This document shows positions 1 to 7,051 of a stretch of DNA of 8,854 bases, piece after piece. Made by a program: the position numbers and the translations under genes. This DNA comes from Actinomycetota bacterium (GTDB lineage: Bacteria; Actinomycetota; Thermoleophilia; Gaiellales; Gaiellaceae). Under the pieces are notes generated by a model that was given only the letters and a program-made list of their open reading frames with translations, had not been told where the DNA came from and did no database searches. Numbering within the stretch: the stretch's first letter is position 1; the number at the start of each line of letters is the position of its first letter. The DNA is taken from assembly GCA_019234175.1 (NCBI GenBank), contig JAFALP010000395.1, positions 1 through 8,854 on the forward strand, given 5' to 3'.

Positions 1-1
1 G

Positions 2-748
2 TTCACGCTGCCGTACTCGATCCACGTGGCGGACCGCGTCGTGCACGATGCCGAGATCAGGCCGACCGAGCGGATGACGGTCGCGCAGATCCTCCAGCGC
101 TCGTCCAACGTCGGCGCCGTCACCATCGCGCGCGACAAGCTCGGCGAGACGCGCCTGAAGGAGTGGATCAACCGCTTCGGCTTCGGTCACCTGACCGGCA
201 TCGACTTCCCCGGCGAGAGTGCGGGGCTGCTCCCGTCGTACTGGTCGGGATCGACGATCGGGAACGTGCCGATCGGTCAGGGCATCTCCGTGACCGCGAT
301 CCAGCTCGCGTCCGTGTACGCGGCGATCGCGAACGGCGGCCTGTGGATCCGCCCGCATCTCGTCGACCACGTCCAGGGTGTGCGCACTGCTGCGCCGGCG
401 ACGCGGCGCATCCTGCCGCGTGACGTCGACCGCGAGCTCCTGTCCATGTTGAAGGGCGTCGTCTCCGACGCGGGCACCGGCGAGGCGGCGGCCATCCCCG
501 GCTACAGCGTCGCCGGCAAGACCGGGACGGCGCAGAAGCCGGGCCCGAACGGCTACATGCCCGGCCAGTACGAGGCCACCTTCATCGGGATGGTGCCGGC
601 GAGGGCCCCGCGCGTGGTCGTGCTCGTCACGGTGGACGAGCCGCGCGGCGCCTACTACGGCGGCGTCGTCGCCGCTCCCGCCTTCGCGCAGATCGCCACG
701 TTCGACCTCCAGTACCTGGAAGTCCCTCCCGACCAGCCCGTCAAGTAA
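2..748 (+). CDS. ftsI: Septal peptidoglycan transpeptidase FtsI (PBP2b/PBP3 class B), 3' part
   Basis: The 5' end lies outside the window; the frame is open from base 2 and stops at TAA 746-748, giving 248 residues. This is the C-terminal part of a class B penicillin-binding protein, the D,D-transpeptidase that crosslinks septal peptidoglycan outside the membrane. Seen directly: the second active-site motif SSN (codons at 101-109, context QRSSNVGA), the typical stretch IGQGISVTAIQLASVYA with IANGG after it, and the third motif KTGTA starting at 518. The catalytic SxxK serine must lie upstream, out of view. The protein ends soon after the YYGGVVAAPAF segment that closes the transpeptidase fold, so it has no C-terminal PASTA domains. 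It sits 12 nt before murE, the normal dcw position, which favours FtsI over an elongation-specific PBP2. The assignment is firm; only the exact paralogue name is inferred from context. Confidence 0.93.
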   Translation, partial: FTLPYSIHVADRVVHDAEIRPTERMTVAQILQRSSNVGAVTIARDKLGETRLKEWINRFGFGHLTGIDFPGESAGLLPSYWSGSTIGNVPIGQGISVTAIQLASVYAAIANGGLWIRPHLVDHVQGVRTAAPATRRILPRDVDRELLSMLKGVVSDAGTGEAAAIPGYSVAGKTGTAQKPGPNGYMPGQYEATFIGMVPARAPRVVVLVTVDEPRGAYYGGVVAAPAFAQIATFDLQYLEVPPDQPVK

Positions 749-760
749 CCTCGACGGGAG

Positions 761-2134
761 ATGATGGACCTGGAGCGCCTCGCCGCCGCGATGGGTGCGG
801 CCGAGGTCGTGGGTGCGCCCGTCGAGGTGCTCGACCTCGTCCACGACACGCGGGAGGTCACGCCGGGAGCGTTGTTCTTCTGCGTGCCCGGCGCGCGCGT
901 GGACGGCCACGACCTCGCCGTGGAGGCGGTGGCGCGGGGCGCGGTCGCGCTCGTCGTGGAGCGGCGGCTGCCGGTCGACGTGCCGCAGGTCGTCGTCGCC
1001 GAAAGTCGCACCGCGATGGCCCCGGCCGCGGACGCGTTCTTCGGCCGGCCGACCGAGGAACTGCAGGTCGCCGCCGTCACCGGGACGAGTGGGAAGACCA
1101 CGACCGCGTTCCTGCTGTACGCGATCCTCGCGGCGGCCGGCCGCCGTCCCGGCCTGCTCGGCACCGTGGAGGCGCGCGTCGGCGGCGAGCGGCGCGGCGT
1201 CGTGCGCACGACGCCGGAGGCGATCGACCTGCAGCGGACGTTCCGCGAGATGCTCGACGTCGGCGACCGCTCATGCGCGATGGAGGCGTCGTCGCACGCG
1301 TCCGAGTTGCACCGGCTCGATTGCGTCCGCTTCCCCGTGCTGGTGTTCACGAACCTCAGCCAGGATCACCTGGACTTCCACGGCGACATGGAGACGTACT
1401 TCCAGGCGAAGCGACGGCTGTTCGCCGACGGCGTGCCCGCGGTCGTGAACGTGGGCGACGCGTACGGACGTCGGCTCGCGGACGAGCTTCCGCAGGCGGT
1501 CCGATTCACCGCCGACGACGTCTCCGCGCTCGAGGGCATCGACCTGAAGCTGCGCGGCCGGTTCAACGTCGAGAACGCGCTCGGCGCCGCGCTCGCCGCG
1601 CGGGCGCTCGGCATCGACGATGCGGCGATCAAGCGCGGCATCGAGTCGGTGCGCGGCGTCCCCGGACGCTTCGAGCCGGTCGAGGAAGGGCAGCCGTTCA
1701 CGGTGATCGTCGACTACGCGCACAAGCCTGACGCCCTCGAGAAGGTGCTCGCCGCCGCCCGCGAGCTGACGCGGGGGCGCGTGCTCGTCGTCCTCGGCGC
1801 CGGCGGCGACCGCGACCGCGGCAAGCGCCCGGTGATGGGGCGGATCGCGTCCGAGCGCGCCGACGTCGCCATCGTCACGTCCGACAACCCGCGCAGCGAG
1901 GACCCGCAGGCGATCATCGACGAGATCGTCGCGGGCGCGACGAACGGGGTGGAGGTCGAGCCCGACCGGAGCGCGGCGATCGCACGCGCGGTGGAGCTCG
2001 CGCACGACGGCGACGTCGTCGTCATCGCCGGCAAGGGAGCGGAACAGGGGCAGCAGCTCGCCGACCGCACGATCCCCTTCGACGACCGCGAAGCGGCGCG
2101 CGACGCGCTCCGCGCACTCGGAGCCCGTACCTGA
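761..2134 (+). CDS. murE: UDP-MurNAc-L-Ala-D-Glu:diaminopimelate ligase MurE
   Basis: Cytoplasmic ATP-dependent ligase adding the third amino acid of the stem peptide. The 457 residues show the three Mur ligase domains: an N-terminal part with HDTREVTPGALFF (28-40); the ATP loop TGTSGKTTT (107-115) with MEASSHA (174-180), FTNLSQDHLDFHG (196-208) and Lys216 as likely carbamylated lysine; and a C-terminal part with DYAHKPDAL (318-326), DNPR (375-378) and GKGAEQGQ (424-431). DNPR is the family signature of enzymes that use diaminopimelate, not lysine. The protein is about 40 residues shorter than E. coli MurE (495); most of the loss lies just before GRFNVENAL (266-274). GGGAG-like sequence GGGAG at 756-760 abuts ATG 761 and is 3 nt from ATG 764, so either ATG may be used. 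The stop overlaps the proposed murF start. Function is certain; meso- versus LL-diaminopimelate cannot be told from the sequence. Confidence 0.96.
   Translation: MMDLERLAAAMGAAEVVGAPVEVLDLVHDTREVTPGALFFCVPGARVDGHDLAVEAVARGAVALVVERRLPVDVPQVVVAESRTAMAPAADAFFGRPTEELQVAAVTGTSGKTTTAFLLYAILAAAGRRPGLLGTVEARVGGERRGVVRTTPEAIDLQRTFREMLDVGDRSCAMEASSHASELHRLDCVRFPVLVFTNLSQDHLDFHGDMETYFQAKRRLFADGVPAVVNVGDAYGRRLADELPQAVRFTADDVSALEGIDLKLRGRFNVENALGAALAARALGIDDAAIKRGIESVRGVPGRFEPVEEGQPFTVIVDYAHKPDALEKVLAAARELTRGRVLVVLGAGGDRDRGKRPVMGRIASERADVAIVTSDNPRSEDPQAIIDEIVAGATNGVEVEPDRSAAIARAVELAHDGDVVVIAGKGAEQGQQLADRTIPFDDREAARDALRALGART
2120..2123 (+). promoter_or_regulatory. Ribosome binding site for murF (supports CTG start)
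   Basis: GGAG at 2120-2123, inside the 3' end of murE, lies 7 nt before CTG 2131. This normal Shine-Dalgarno spacing, with the conserved protein N-terminus encoded from that codon, decides the murF start. No ATG, GTG or TTG occurs in this frame nearby until GTG 2206. Confidence 0.6.
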
Positions 2135-3315
2135 TCCCGCTCTCCGTCGAACCACTGCGCGAGCTGGGCAGGCTCGAAACGACGGCGGACGAGGTCACCG
2201 GCGTCGTGATCGACTCGCGCCGCGTGCGTCCCGGCGATCTCTTCGTCGCGGTCCGCGGCGGCGCGGCGTACATCGACGACGCGCGCGCGAACGGCGCCGC
2301 GGCGACGCTCGTCCCCGACGACGCCCATGCGGCGCTCGCGGCGATCGGGCGGCTCGCCCGCGACGGAATCGGCGCGCGCGTCGTCGCCATCACCGGCTCG
2401 GTGGGGAAGACGTCGACGAAGGACATCCTCGCCGCGCTGCTGCGCCCGCAGGCGAACGTCGTCGCCGCCGAGGACGGGTACAACAACGAGCTCGGCGTGC
2501 CGCTGACGCTCTGCCGCGCGCAGGCGGACACCGACGTCGTCGTCGTCGAGATGGGCATGCGCGGCCCGGGTCAGATCCGTGCGCTCGCCGAGATCGCGCG
2601 GCCGCACATCGGGGTGATCACGTCCATCGCCCCGGTGCACCTCGAGCTGCTCGGGAGCATCGAGAACATCGCGCGCGCGAAGGCGGAGCTGCTCGAGCGC
2701 GTCGAGATCGGCATCGTGCCGGCGGACGAGCCTCTGCTCGCGGGGTACGACGCGCGGCGGTTCGCCAGGCCCACCGTCGAGGGCCGCGACGGCCACCTCG
2801 TCGTCGACGGCGTGGAGTTCGACTTCGGCGCACGCCACCAGGCGGAGAACGCAGCCGCCGCGCTCGCCGCGCTCGACGCCCTCGGCTACGCGCCGCCGGC
2901 GGGGGTCGTGCACGTGGACTTCTCGCGCTGGCGCTCGCAGGAGCTCGAGCTCCCAGGCGGCGGGCTTCTGATCAACGACGCGTGGAACGCGAACCCGGTG
3001 GCCATGCGGGCGGCCCTCGTCCATCTGCTCGAGCGCGCGGACGGCCGGCGGACGGTCGCGATCCTCGGCGACATGGCCGAGTTGGGACCGGATGCGCCCC
3101 GCTACCACGAGGAGATCGGGCGCGAAGCAGGAACGGTTGCGGTCGTGATCGGTGTCGGGGAGCTGGCCCGCGGCTACGAGCCGGACGCCTGGGCGGCGAC
3201 GGCCGCGGAGGCGGCCGCGCTCGCGCGCGAGCTCGTCCGGCCGGGCGACGTCGTGCTCGTGAAGGGCTCACGGTCGGTCGGGCTCGAGATCGTCGCCGAG
3301 GCGCTCGCGGAATGA
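2131..3315 (+). CDS. murF: UDP-MurNAc-tripeptide:D-alanyl-D-alanine ligase MurF, probable CTG start
   Basis: Adds D-Ala-D-Ala to the UDP-MurNAc tripeptide in the cytoplasm. The first standard start codon (GTG 2206) would cut into the conserved N-terminal domain. Reading from CTG 2131 gives (M)IPLSVEPLRELGRLE, like the usual MurF N-terminus, preceded by GGAG at 7 nt and overlapping the murE TGA as CTGA. Numbered from there (394 residues): ATP loop TGSVGKTSTK (88-97), NNELGVP (118-124), VEMGMRGPG, Lys184 as likely carbamylated lysine, NDAWNANP (282-289; family usually D-S-Y-NANP), GDMAELG, and VKGSRSVGLE near the end. It is about 58 residues shorter than E. coli MurF (452), mainly between the central lysine helix and the third domain, where the usual G-x-HN motif reads GARHQAEN. 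Its stop overlaps mraY by ATGA. Function is firm; the start is likely but unproven. Confidence 0.93.
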   Translation: MIPLSVEPLRELGRLETTADEVTGVVIDSRRVRPGDLFVAVRGGAAYIDDARANGAAATLVPDDAHAALAAIGRLARDGIGARVVAITGSVGKTSTKDILAALLRPQANVVAAEDGYNNELGVPLTLCRAQADTDVVVVEMGMRGPGQIRALAEIARPHIGVITSIAPVHLELLGSIENIARAKAELLERVEIGIVPADEPLLAGYDARRFARPTVEGRDGHLVVDGVEFDFGARHQAENAAAALAALDALGYAPPAGVVHVDFSRWRSQELELPGGGLLINDAWNANPVAMRAALVHLLERADGRRTVAILGDMAELGPDAPRYHEEIGREAGTVAVVIGVGELARGYEPDAWAATAAEAAALARELVRPGDVVLVKGSRSVGLEIVAEALAE

Positions 3316-4322
3316 GTCGCGTCCTCATCGCCGCGCTCGTCGCGCTGATCGTGTCGATCGCGATCGGGCCGCGCTTCATCGAGTTCTTGCGCCGGCACGA
3401 GTTCGGCCAGCACATCCGCGAGGACGGGCCTGAGCACCACTCGGCGAAGCAGGGCACGCCGACGATGGGCGGGCTGCTGATCCTCTTTGCGGCGACGCTC
3501 GGGTTCCTTCCGGTCTCCCACTACCGCCTGCAGTCGCTGACGGTGCTGTTCGCAACGCTCGCGTGCGGCGGCATCGGCTTCCTCGACGACTTCATCAAGC
3601 TCACGCACAAGCGCTCGCTCGGGCTGCGCGGCCGCTGGAAGCTGTTGTTGCTCGCGGGCGTGACCGTCGTCGTCGCGGTCGTCGCGCGGCACCTGCATCT
3701 GAGCACCGACGTCTACATCCCGATCGTCAACGTGTCCGTCCCGCTGTCGTGGGCGTGGTACCCATTCCTCTTTCTCATCATCGCCGGCGCGTCGAACGGG
3801 ACGAACCTCGCCGACGGCGTCGACGGCCTCGGCGCCGGGACGGCGATCATCGCGCTCTTCACCTACATGGCGATGATGGTCGTCTCGTACGTGCGCTCGA
3901 GCCCGCACCCAGCGGACCGCAACCTGACGAAGCTCGACCTCGCCATCATCGGCGCCGCGCTCATCGGGGGCGCGGTCGGGTTCCTCTGGTACAACGCGTT
4001 CCCCGCCGAGGTGTTCATGGGCGACACGGGCTCGATGGCATTCGGCGGCGCGCTCGCGACCTTCGCGATCATGACGAAGACGGAGCTGCTGCTCCTCCTC
4101 ATCGGCGGGATCTTCGTCATCGAGGCGCTGTCGGTGATCATCCAGGTGGCGTCGTTCAAGTACTTCCGGCGGCGCGTGTTCCTCATGGAGCCGATCCACC
4201 ATCACTTCGAGATGAAGGCGTGGACCGACACGAAGATCACGATCCGCTTCTGGATCGTGGCGGGCATCCTCTGCTCCGCGGGCTTCGCGCTCTTCTACCG
4301 CTACTACTTCCACCAGGCGTGA
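3312..4322 (+). CDS. mraY: Phospho-MurNAc-pentapeptide transferase MraY (lipid I synthase)
   Basis: Integral membrane enzyme that transfers phospho-MurNAc-pentapeptide from UDP to undecaprenyl phosphate, making lipid I on the inner face of the membrane. The 336 residues are slightly shorter than E. coli MraY (360) and consist of about ten hydrophobic segments. Family signatures are all present: GTPTMGG (48-54), the magnesium-binding aspartates in GFLDDFIKL (Asp92-Asp93), NGTNLADGVDGL (162-173), FMGDTGSMAFGG (Asp238), and the histidine motif EPIHHHFE with His296-298. The start is ATG 3312, overlapping the murF stop as ATGA; GAGG at 3298-3301 is a rather distant ribosome binding site, so translational coupling probably matters. 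Its 3' end overlaps the next small gene as GTGA. No key residue is missing. Confidence 0.97.
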   Translation: MSRVLIAALVALIVSIAIGPRFIEFLRRHEFGQHIREDGPEHHSAKQGTPTMGGLLILFAATLGFLPVSHYRLQSLTVLFATLACGGIGFLDDFIKLTHKRSLGLRGRWKLLLLAGVTVVVAVVARHLHLSTDVYIPIVNVSVPLSWAWYPFLFLIIAGASNGTNLADGVDGLGAGTAIIALFTYMAMMVVSYVRSSPHPADRNLTKLDLAIIGAALIGGAVGFLWYNAFPAEVFMGDTGSMAFGGALATFAIMTKTELLLLLIGGIFVIEALSVIIQVASFKYFRRRVFLMEPIHHHFEMKAWTDTKITIRFWIVAGILCSAGFALFYRYYFHQA

Positions 4323-4570
4323 GCGGCGTCATCGCCATCCTCGGAGCGGACGCCGCGCGCGGCGCGCTCGGATCGTTCGACGGGTTCGACGAGATCCTCA
4401 TCCTCGAGCCGTCCGTGGACGAGCTCGAGCAGCTGCTGCACGAGCTCGCGGACCCGCGCCTCGACTATCTGCTCGGCGAGCTGCCGGTGCTGCCGCTCCC
4501 CGACGCGTCGGTCGACCGTGTGATCGGGGCGGACGGCGGCGACCCGGAGGTGGCACGAGTCCTTCGGTAG
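4319..4570 (+). CDS. Small acidic protein resembling the N-terminal half of a class I SAM methyltransferase
   Basis: I do not recognise this 83-residue gene as a standard dcw member. GTG 4319 overlaps the mraY stop (GTGA) and the frame ends at TAG 4568-4570. Only about 7 of 83 sense codons end in A or T by my count, matching neighbouring genes, so it is very probably translated and under selection. The protein has about 17 acidic and 5 Arg/Lys residues, and no signal peptide or membrane segment. Its pattern recalls Methyltransf_11-type enzymes: a possible strand VIAIL (4-8); a second strand EILILEPS with Glu30 where an acidic SAM-ribose ligand normally sits; then LPLPDASVDRVIG (58-70), like LPFPDxSFDxV; and EVARVLR at the C-terminus, like the RVLKPGG motif. 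The glycine-rich SAM loop is absent (GADAAR at 9-14) and the C-terminal half is missing. It may be a decayed or repurposed, non-catalytic fold. A role in the wall pathway is inferred only from position. Confidence 0.75.
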   Translation: MSGVIAILGADAARGALGSFDGFDEILILEPSVDELEQLLHELADPRLDYLLGELPVLPLPDASVDRVIGADGGDPEVARVLR

Positions 4571-4577
4571 GCCAGGA

Positions 4578-4592
4578 CCCGGTCGTTCCGGG
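4578..4592 (+). other. Small inverted repeat upstream of murD
   Basis: CCCGG (4578-4582) and CCGGG (4588-4592) form a perfect 5-bp stem with a 5-nt loop, 15 nt before the murD ATG, in the only sizeable gap of the cluster. It lacks a following T-run, so it is not an obvious terminator. At this GC content a stem this short may be chance. Confidence 0.25.
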
Positions 4593-4607
4593 GCGAAGTA
4601 CGCGCAG

Positions 4608-5819
4608 ATGAGCGGCCTTCCTCATCGTGCGCTTGTGCTCGGGCTCGCCGTGACCGGCGAGGCGGCGGCGCTCGCGCTGGCCGCGCGCGGCGTCGAGGTG
4701 GTCGTCAACGACCGCTCGCCCGATGCCGACGCCGGGAGGCTCGCAGGCACCGGCGTCGAACTCCGACTCGGGACGGAGGACGATGCGGTGCTCGAGGGAG
4801 TGGACGTGGTGGTGAAGAGCCCCGGCGTGCCGGCGCGCTCGCCCGTGGTCCTCGCCGCCCGCGAGCGGGACATCCCCGTCTGGAGCGAGATCGAGCTCGG
4901 CTGGCGGCTGCTGCCGGGCAATCCCGTGCTCGGCGTCACCGGCACGAAGGGCAAGACGACCACCGTGCGCCTCCTCGGTGCGATGTTCGAGGCGGCGGGC
5001 GTCGACGCCGTGCTCGCCGGGAACGAGCACACGCCGTTGAGCGAGGTGGCGCTCACGATCGAGCCGGGGACGTGGATCGTCTGCGAGCTGTCGAGCTTCC
5101 AGCTCGAGGACGTGGAGACCTTCGCGTGCGACATCGCGCTGCTGCTCAACCTCGAGCCGGACCATCTCGACCGGCACGGGACCTTCGAGGACTACCGGGC
5201 GGCGAAGCTGCGCATCTTCGAGCGCGCGAAGGTCGCGATCCGCCCGGAGGACTTCTCCGCCGGCGATCCGCTGCCGGCCGAGCCGCGCATGCCGGGCGCG
5301 CACAATCGCGCGAACGCCGCCGCCGCCACGCTCGCCGCCCGGGCCGCCGGCCTCCCCGACGACGCCGTCGCCGAGGCGCTTCGCTCGTTCACCGGCGTCC
5401 CGCACCGGCTCGAGCTCGTCCGTGAGCTCCGTGGCGTTCGCTACGTCAACGATTCGAAGGCGACGAACACCGCCGCCGCCCGGCGCGGCATCGCCGCGTA
5501 CGACTCGCCGCTCCACCTCATCCTCGGAGGATCGCTGAAAGGCGAGGACTTCGGGCCGTTCGCGCACGACCTCCCGGCCAGCGTGCGCTCGATCCACCTC
5601 ATCGGCGACGCGACCGACGAGCTCGCCGCCGCGCTCGACGCCGCCGGGCGCGCGTACCAACGCGACGGCGACCTCGCCACCGCGATCGTGCAGGCGACCG
5701 CGGCCGCCGCGCCGGGCGACGTCGTCCTGCTCTCGCCGGCGACGGCGAGCTTCGACCAGTTCCGCAACTTCGGGCACCGGGGCGACGAGTTCCGGCGGAT
5801 CGTCGAGGAGCTGTCGTGA
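4608..5819 (+). CDS. murD: UDP-MurNAc-L-alanine:D-glutamate ligase MurD
   Basis: Cytoplasmic ligase adding D-glutamate to UDP-MurNAc-L-Ala. The 403 residues (E. coli 437-438) start at ATG 4608 with a typical N-terminus, RALVLGLAVTGEAAA. Signatures: VVVKSPGVP (67-75), ATP loop TGTKGKTTT (111-119), CELSSFQLE (159-167), NLEPDHLDRHG (181-191), Lys200 as probable carbamylated lysine, MPGAHNRANAA (228-238), GVPHRLE (263-269), NDSKATN (281-287), GGSLKGEDF (307-315) and SPATASFDQF (376-385). The usual GNIGxP motif reads GNEHTP (138-143). The central domain is shortened between Lys200 and the HN motif. The gene is preceded by 37 nt of non-coding sequence with no strong ribosome binding site (purine-rich GGGGCGAAG at 4590-4598), unlike its tightly overlapping neighbours. 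It overlaps ftsW as GTGA. Confidence 0.95.
   Translation: MSGLPHRALVLGLAVTGEAAALALAARGVEVVVNDRSPDADAGRLAGTGVELRLGTEDDAVLEGVDVVVKSPGVPARSPVVLAARERDIPVWSEIELGWRLLPGNPVLGVTGTKGKTTTVRLLGAMFEAAGVDAVLAGNEHTPLSEVALTIEPGTWIVCELSSFQLEDVETFACDIALLLNLEPDHLDRHGTFEDYRAAKLRIFERAKVAIRPEDFSAGDPLPAEPRMPGAHNRANAAAATLAARAAGLPDDAVAEALRSFTGVPHRLELVRELRGVRYVNDSKATNTAAARRGIAAYDSPLHLILGGSLKGEDFGPFAHDLPASVRSIHLIGDATDELAAALDAAGRAYQRDGDLATAIVQATAAAAPGDVVLLSPATASFDQFRNFGHRGDEFRRIVEELS
5805..5810 (+). promoter_or_regulatory. Ribosome binding site for ftsW
   Basis: GAGGAG lies inside the murD 3' end, 5 nt before GTG 5816. It is the strongest Shine-Dalgarno-like match in the window and fixes the ftsW start at the GTGA overlap. 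Confidence 0.6.
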
Positions 5820-7051
5820 AGCAGCGCTCGTTCGAATGGCAGTTGCTCGTGCTCGTCACGCTCGCGCTGACGGCGTTCGGCCTGGTGATGGTCTACAGCG
5901 CGACGTCGGCGTCCGCGGCGCTCGCCAACACGAACCCGATGGGATACGTCGAGCGGCAGGGGACGTACGCGCTCATCGGCCTCGTCCTCCTCGTCGTCGC
6001 CGCGCGCACCGACTTCCGCAAGCTCCGCACGCTGGCGCCGCCCCTCGTCTGCACCGCGCTGTTCCTCTGCATGGCGGTCCTCGTGATGGGCCAGCGCGTG
6101 AACGGCGCACGGCGGTGGATCGGCCTCGGCCCCGCGACGTTCCAGCCGTCCGAGCTCGCGAAGCTCGCGCTCGTCGTGTGGGCGGCGGCGTACTTCGCGA
6201 AGCGCCCCGCGCCGCGCACGTTGAAGGAGCTCGCACGTCCCGTCGGTCTGCTCGTCGGCCTCTTCTGCCTCCTCGTCCTCGCCGAGCCGGACCTCGGCAC
6301 CGCCATCACGATCGTGGTGATGATCGGCGCGGTCCTCCTCGTCTCCGGGACGCCGCTGCCGACACTCACGGTCGCGTATGCGCTCGTCGCAGGCGTCGGT
6401 GCGATCGCCGCCTGGTCGTCGCCGTACCGGCGCGCCCGTCTCTTCACGTTCCTCGATCCGTGGAAGGACCCGCTCGGCGCCGGCCTGCAGAACGTACAGG
6501 CGCAGATCAGCATCGGCTCCGGCGGCATCTTCGGCCGCGGGCTCGGACAGGGCATCGAGAAGATCCACTACCTCCCCGAGGCGCACACCGACATGATCTT
6601 CGCCGTCATCGCCGAGGAGCTCGGCCTCGTCGGCGCCACCGCGCTCGTCGCGGGCTACTGCGCCTTCGCCTATGCGGGCCTGCGGCTCGCGATCGCATGC
6701 AAGGACCCGTTCGGGAAACGCCTCGCCGCCGGCATCACCGCGCTCATCTGCGGCCAGGCGGCGATCAACCTCGCCGCCGTCGTCGGCCTCGCGCCGCTCA
6801 CCGGGATTCCGCTCCCGTTCGTCACGTACGGCGGCTCGAGCCTCGTCATCACCCTCCTGTCGGTCGGGATCCTCCTTAACATCGCCGGTGGTCATGCAGG
6901 AACACGGACAGCTTCGGTGCCTGATCGCAGCGGGCGGGACGGTCGGCCATCTCGCTCCGTCGCTCGCAGTGGCGGAGGTGCTGCGCGCGCGCGGAGCGGC
7001 GGTGACGTTCGCCGGGTCGCGGGATCGCGTCGAGGCGCGGCTCGTTCCTGA
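5816..7051 (+). CDS. ftsW: Septal SEDS peptidoglycan glycosyltransferase FtsW, with an atypical C-terminal tail
   Basis: Polytopic SEDS-family polymerase that links lipid II into glycan strands together with FtsI. The frame gives 411 residues from GTG 5816. Signatures: FGLVMVYSATSA (21-32), NGARRWIGLG (96-105), FQPSELAKLAL (109-119), AEPDLGTA (156-163), YLPEAHTDMIFAVIAEELG (252-270) with the conserved Asp259 generally taken as catalytic, and PLPFVTYGGSSL (332-343). Homology ends near LLNIA (353-357). The remaining 54 residues (6887-7048) are Gly, Ala, Ser and Arg-rich, with about 13 arginines, and run in another frame through the start of murG, overlapping it by 158 nt. About 25 of these 54 codons end in A or T, against very few upstream, so the tail is not shaped like the rest of the gene. 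It may be a lost stop codon, a frameshift in the sequence, or a genuine basic cytoplasmic tail. Context next to murD and murG favours FtsW over RodA. Confidence 0.93.
   Translation: MKQRSFEWQLLVLVTLALTAFGLVMVYSATSASAALANTNPMGYVERQGTYALIGLVLLVVAARTDFRKLRTLAPPLVCTALFLCMAVLVMGQRVNGARRWIGLGPATFQPSELAKLALVVWAAAYFAKRPAPRTLKELARPVGLLVGLFCLLVLAEPDLGTAITIVVMIGAVLLVSGTPLPTLTVAYALVAGVGAIAAWSSPYRRARLFTFLDPWKDPLGAGLQNVQAQISIGSGGIFGRGLGQGIEKIHYLPEAHTDMIFAVIAEELGLVGATALVAGYCAFAYAGLRLAIACKDPFGKRLAAGITALICGQAAINLAAVVGLAPLTGIPLPFVTYGGSSLVITLLSVGILLNIAGGHAGTRTASVPDRSGRDGRPSRSVARSGGGAARARSGGDVRRVAGSRRGAARS

Noticed and set aside
1714..3108. Long open frame on the - strand opposite murE and murF
   Set aside because: Very GC-rich coding sequence leaves few stops on the opposite strand. 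The translation is Arg, Asp and His-rich low-complexity sequence with no recognisable motif, and the + strand genes are certain.
3174..4313. 379-codon - strand frame opposite mraY
   Set aside because: It is the complement of a clear membrane protein; the product is highly charged repeats of Arg, Asp and Glu without motifs.
3563..4318. Long + strand frame upstream of the small gene, in the same frame and inside mraY
   Set aside because: This part is an out-of-frame reading of mraY giving Arg-rich sequence. The real small gene starts only at GTG 4319, where codon bias switches to this frame.
4578..4592. Rho-independent terminator before murD
   Set aside because: The stem is only 5 bp and no T-run follows; the genes on both sides belong to the same pathway.
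4571..4600. Frameshift that would extend the small gene into a full methyltransferase
   Set aside because: I read the other frames past the TAG. One gives RPGPGRSGAK and runs into the murD start, but neither resembles the rest of a methyltransferase, so no simple frameshift repairs it.
6672..6893. Extension of murG upstream into ftsW
   Set aside because: The upstream part translates to Ser and Arg-rich sequence out of frame with ftsW. MurG homology begins at the GGTVGH region just after ATG 6894.
5441..6895. 484-codon open frame on the - strand opposite murD and ftsW
   Set aside because: It is a mirror of biased codons in ftsW, with a composition rich in Arg, Glu and Asp and no domain pattern. 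FtsW on the + strand explains the sequence.
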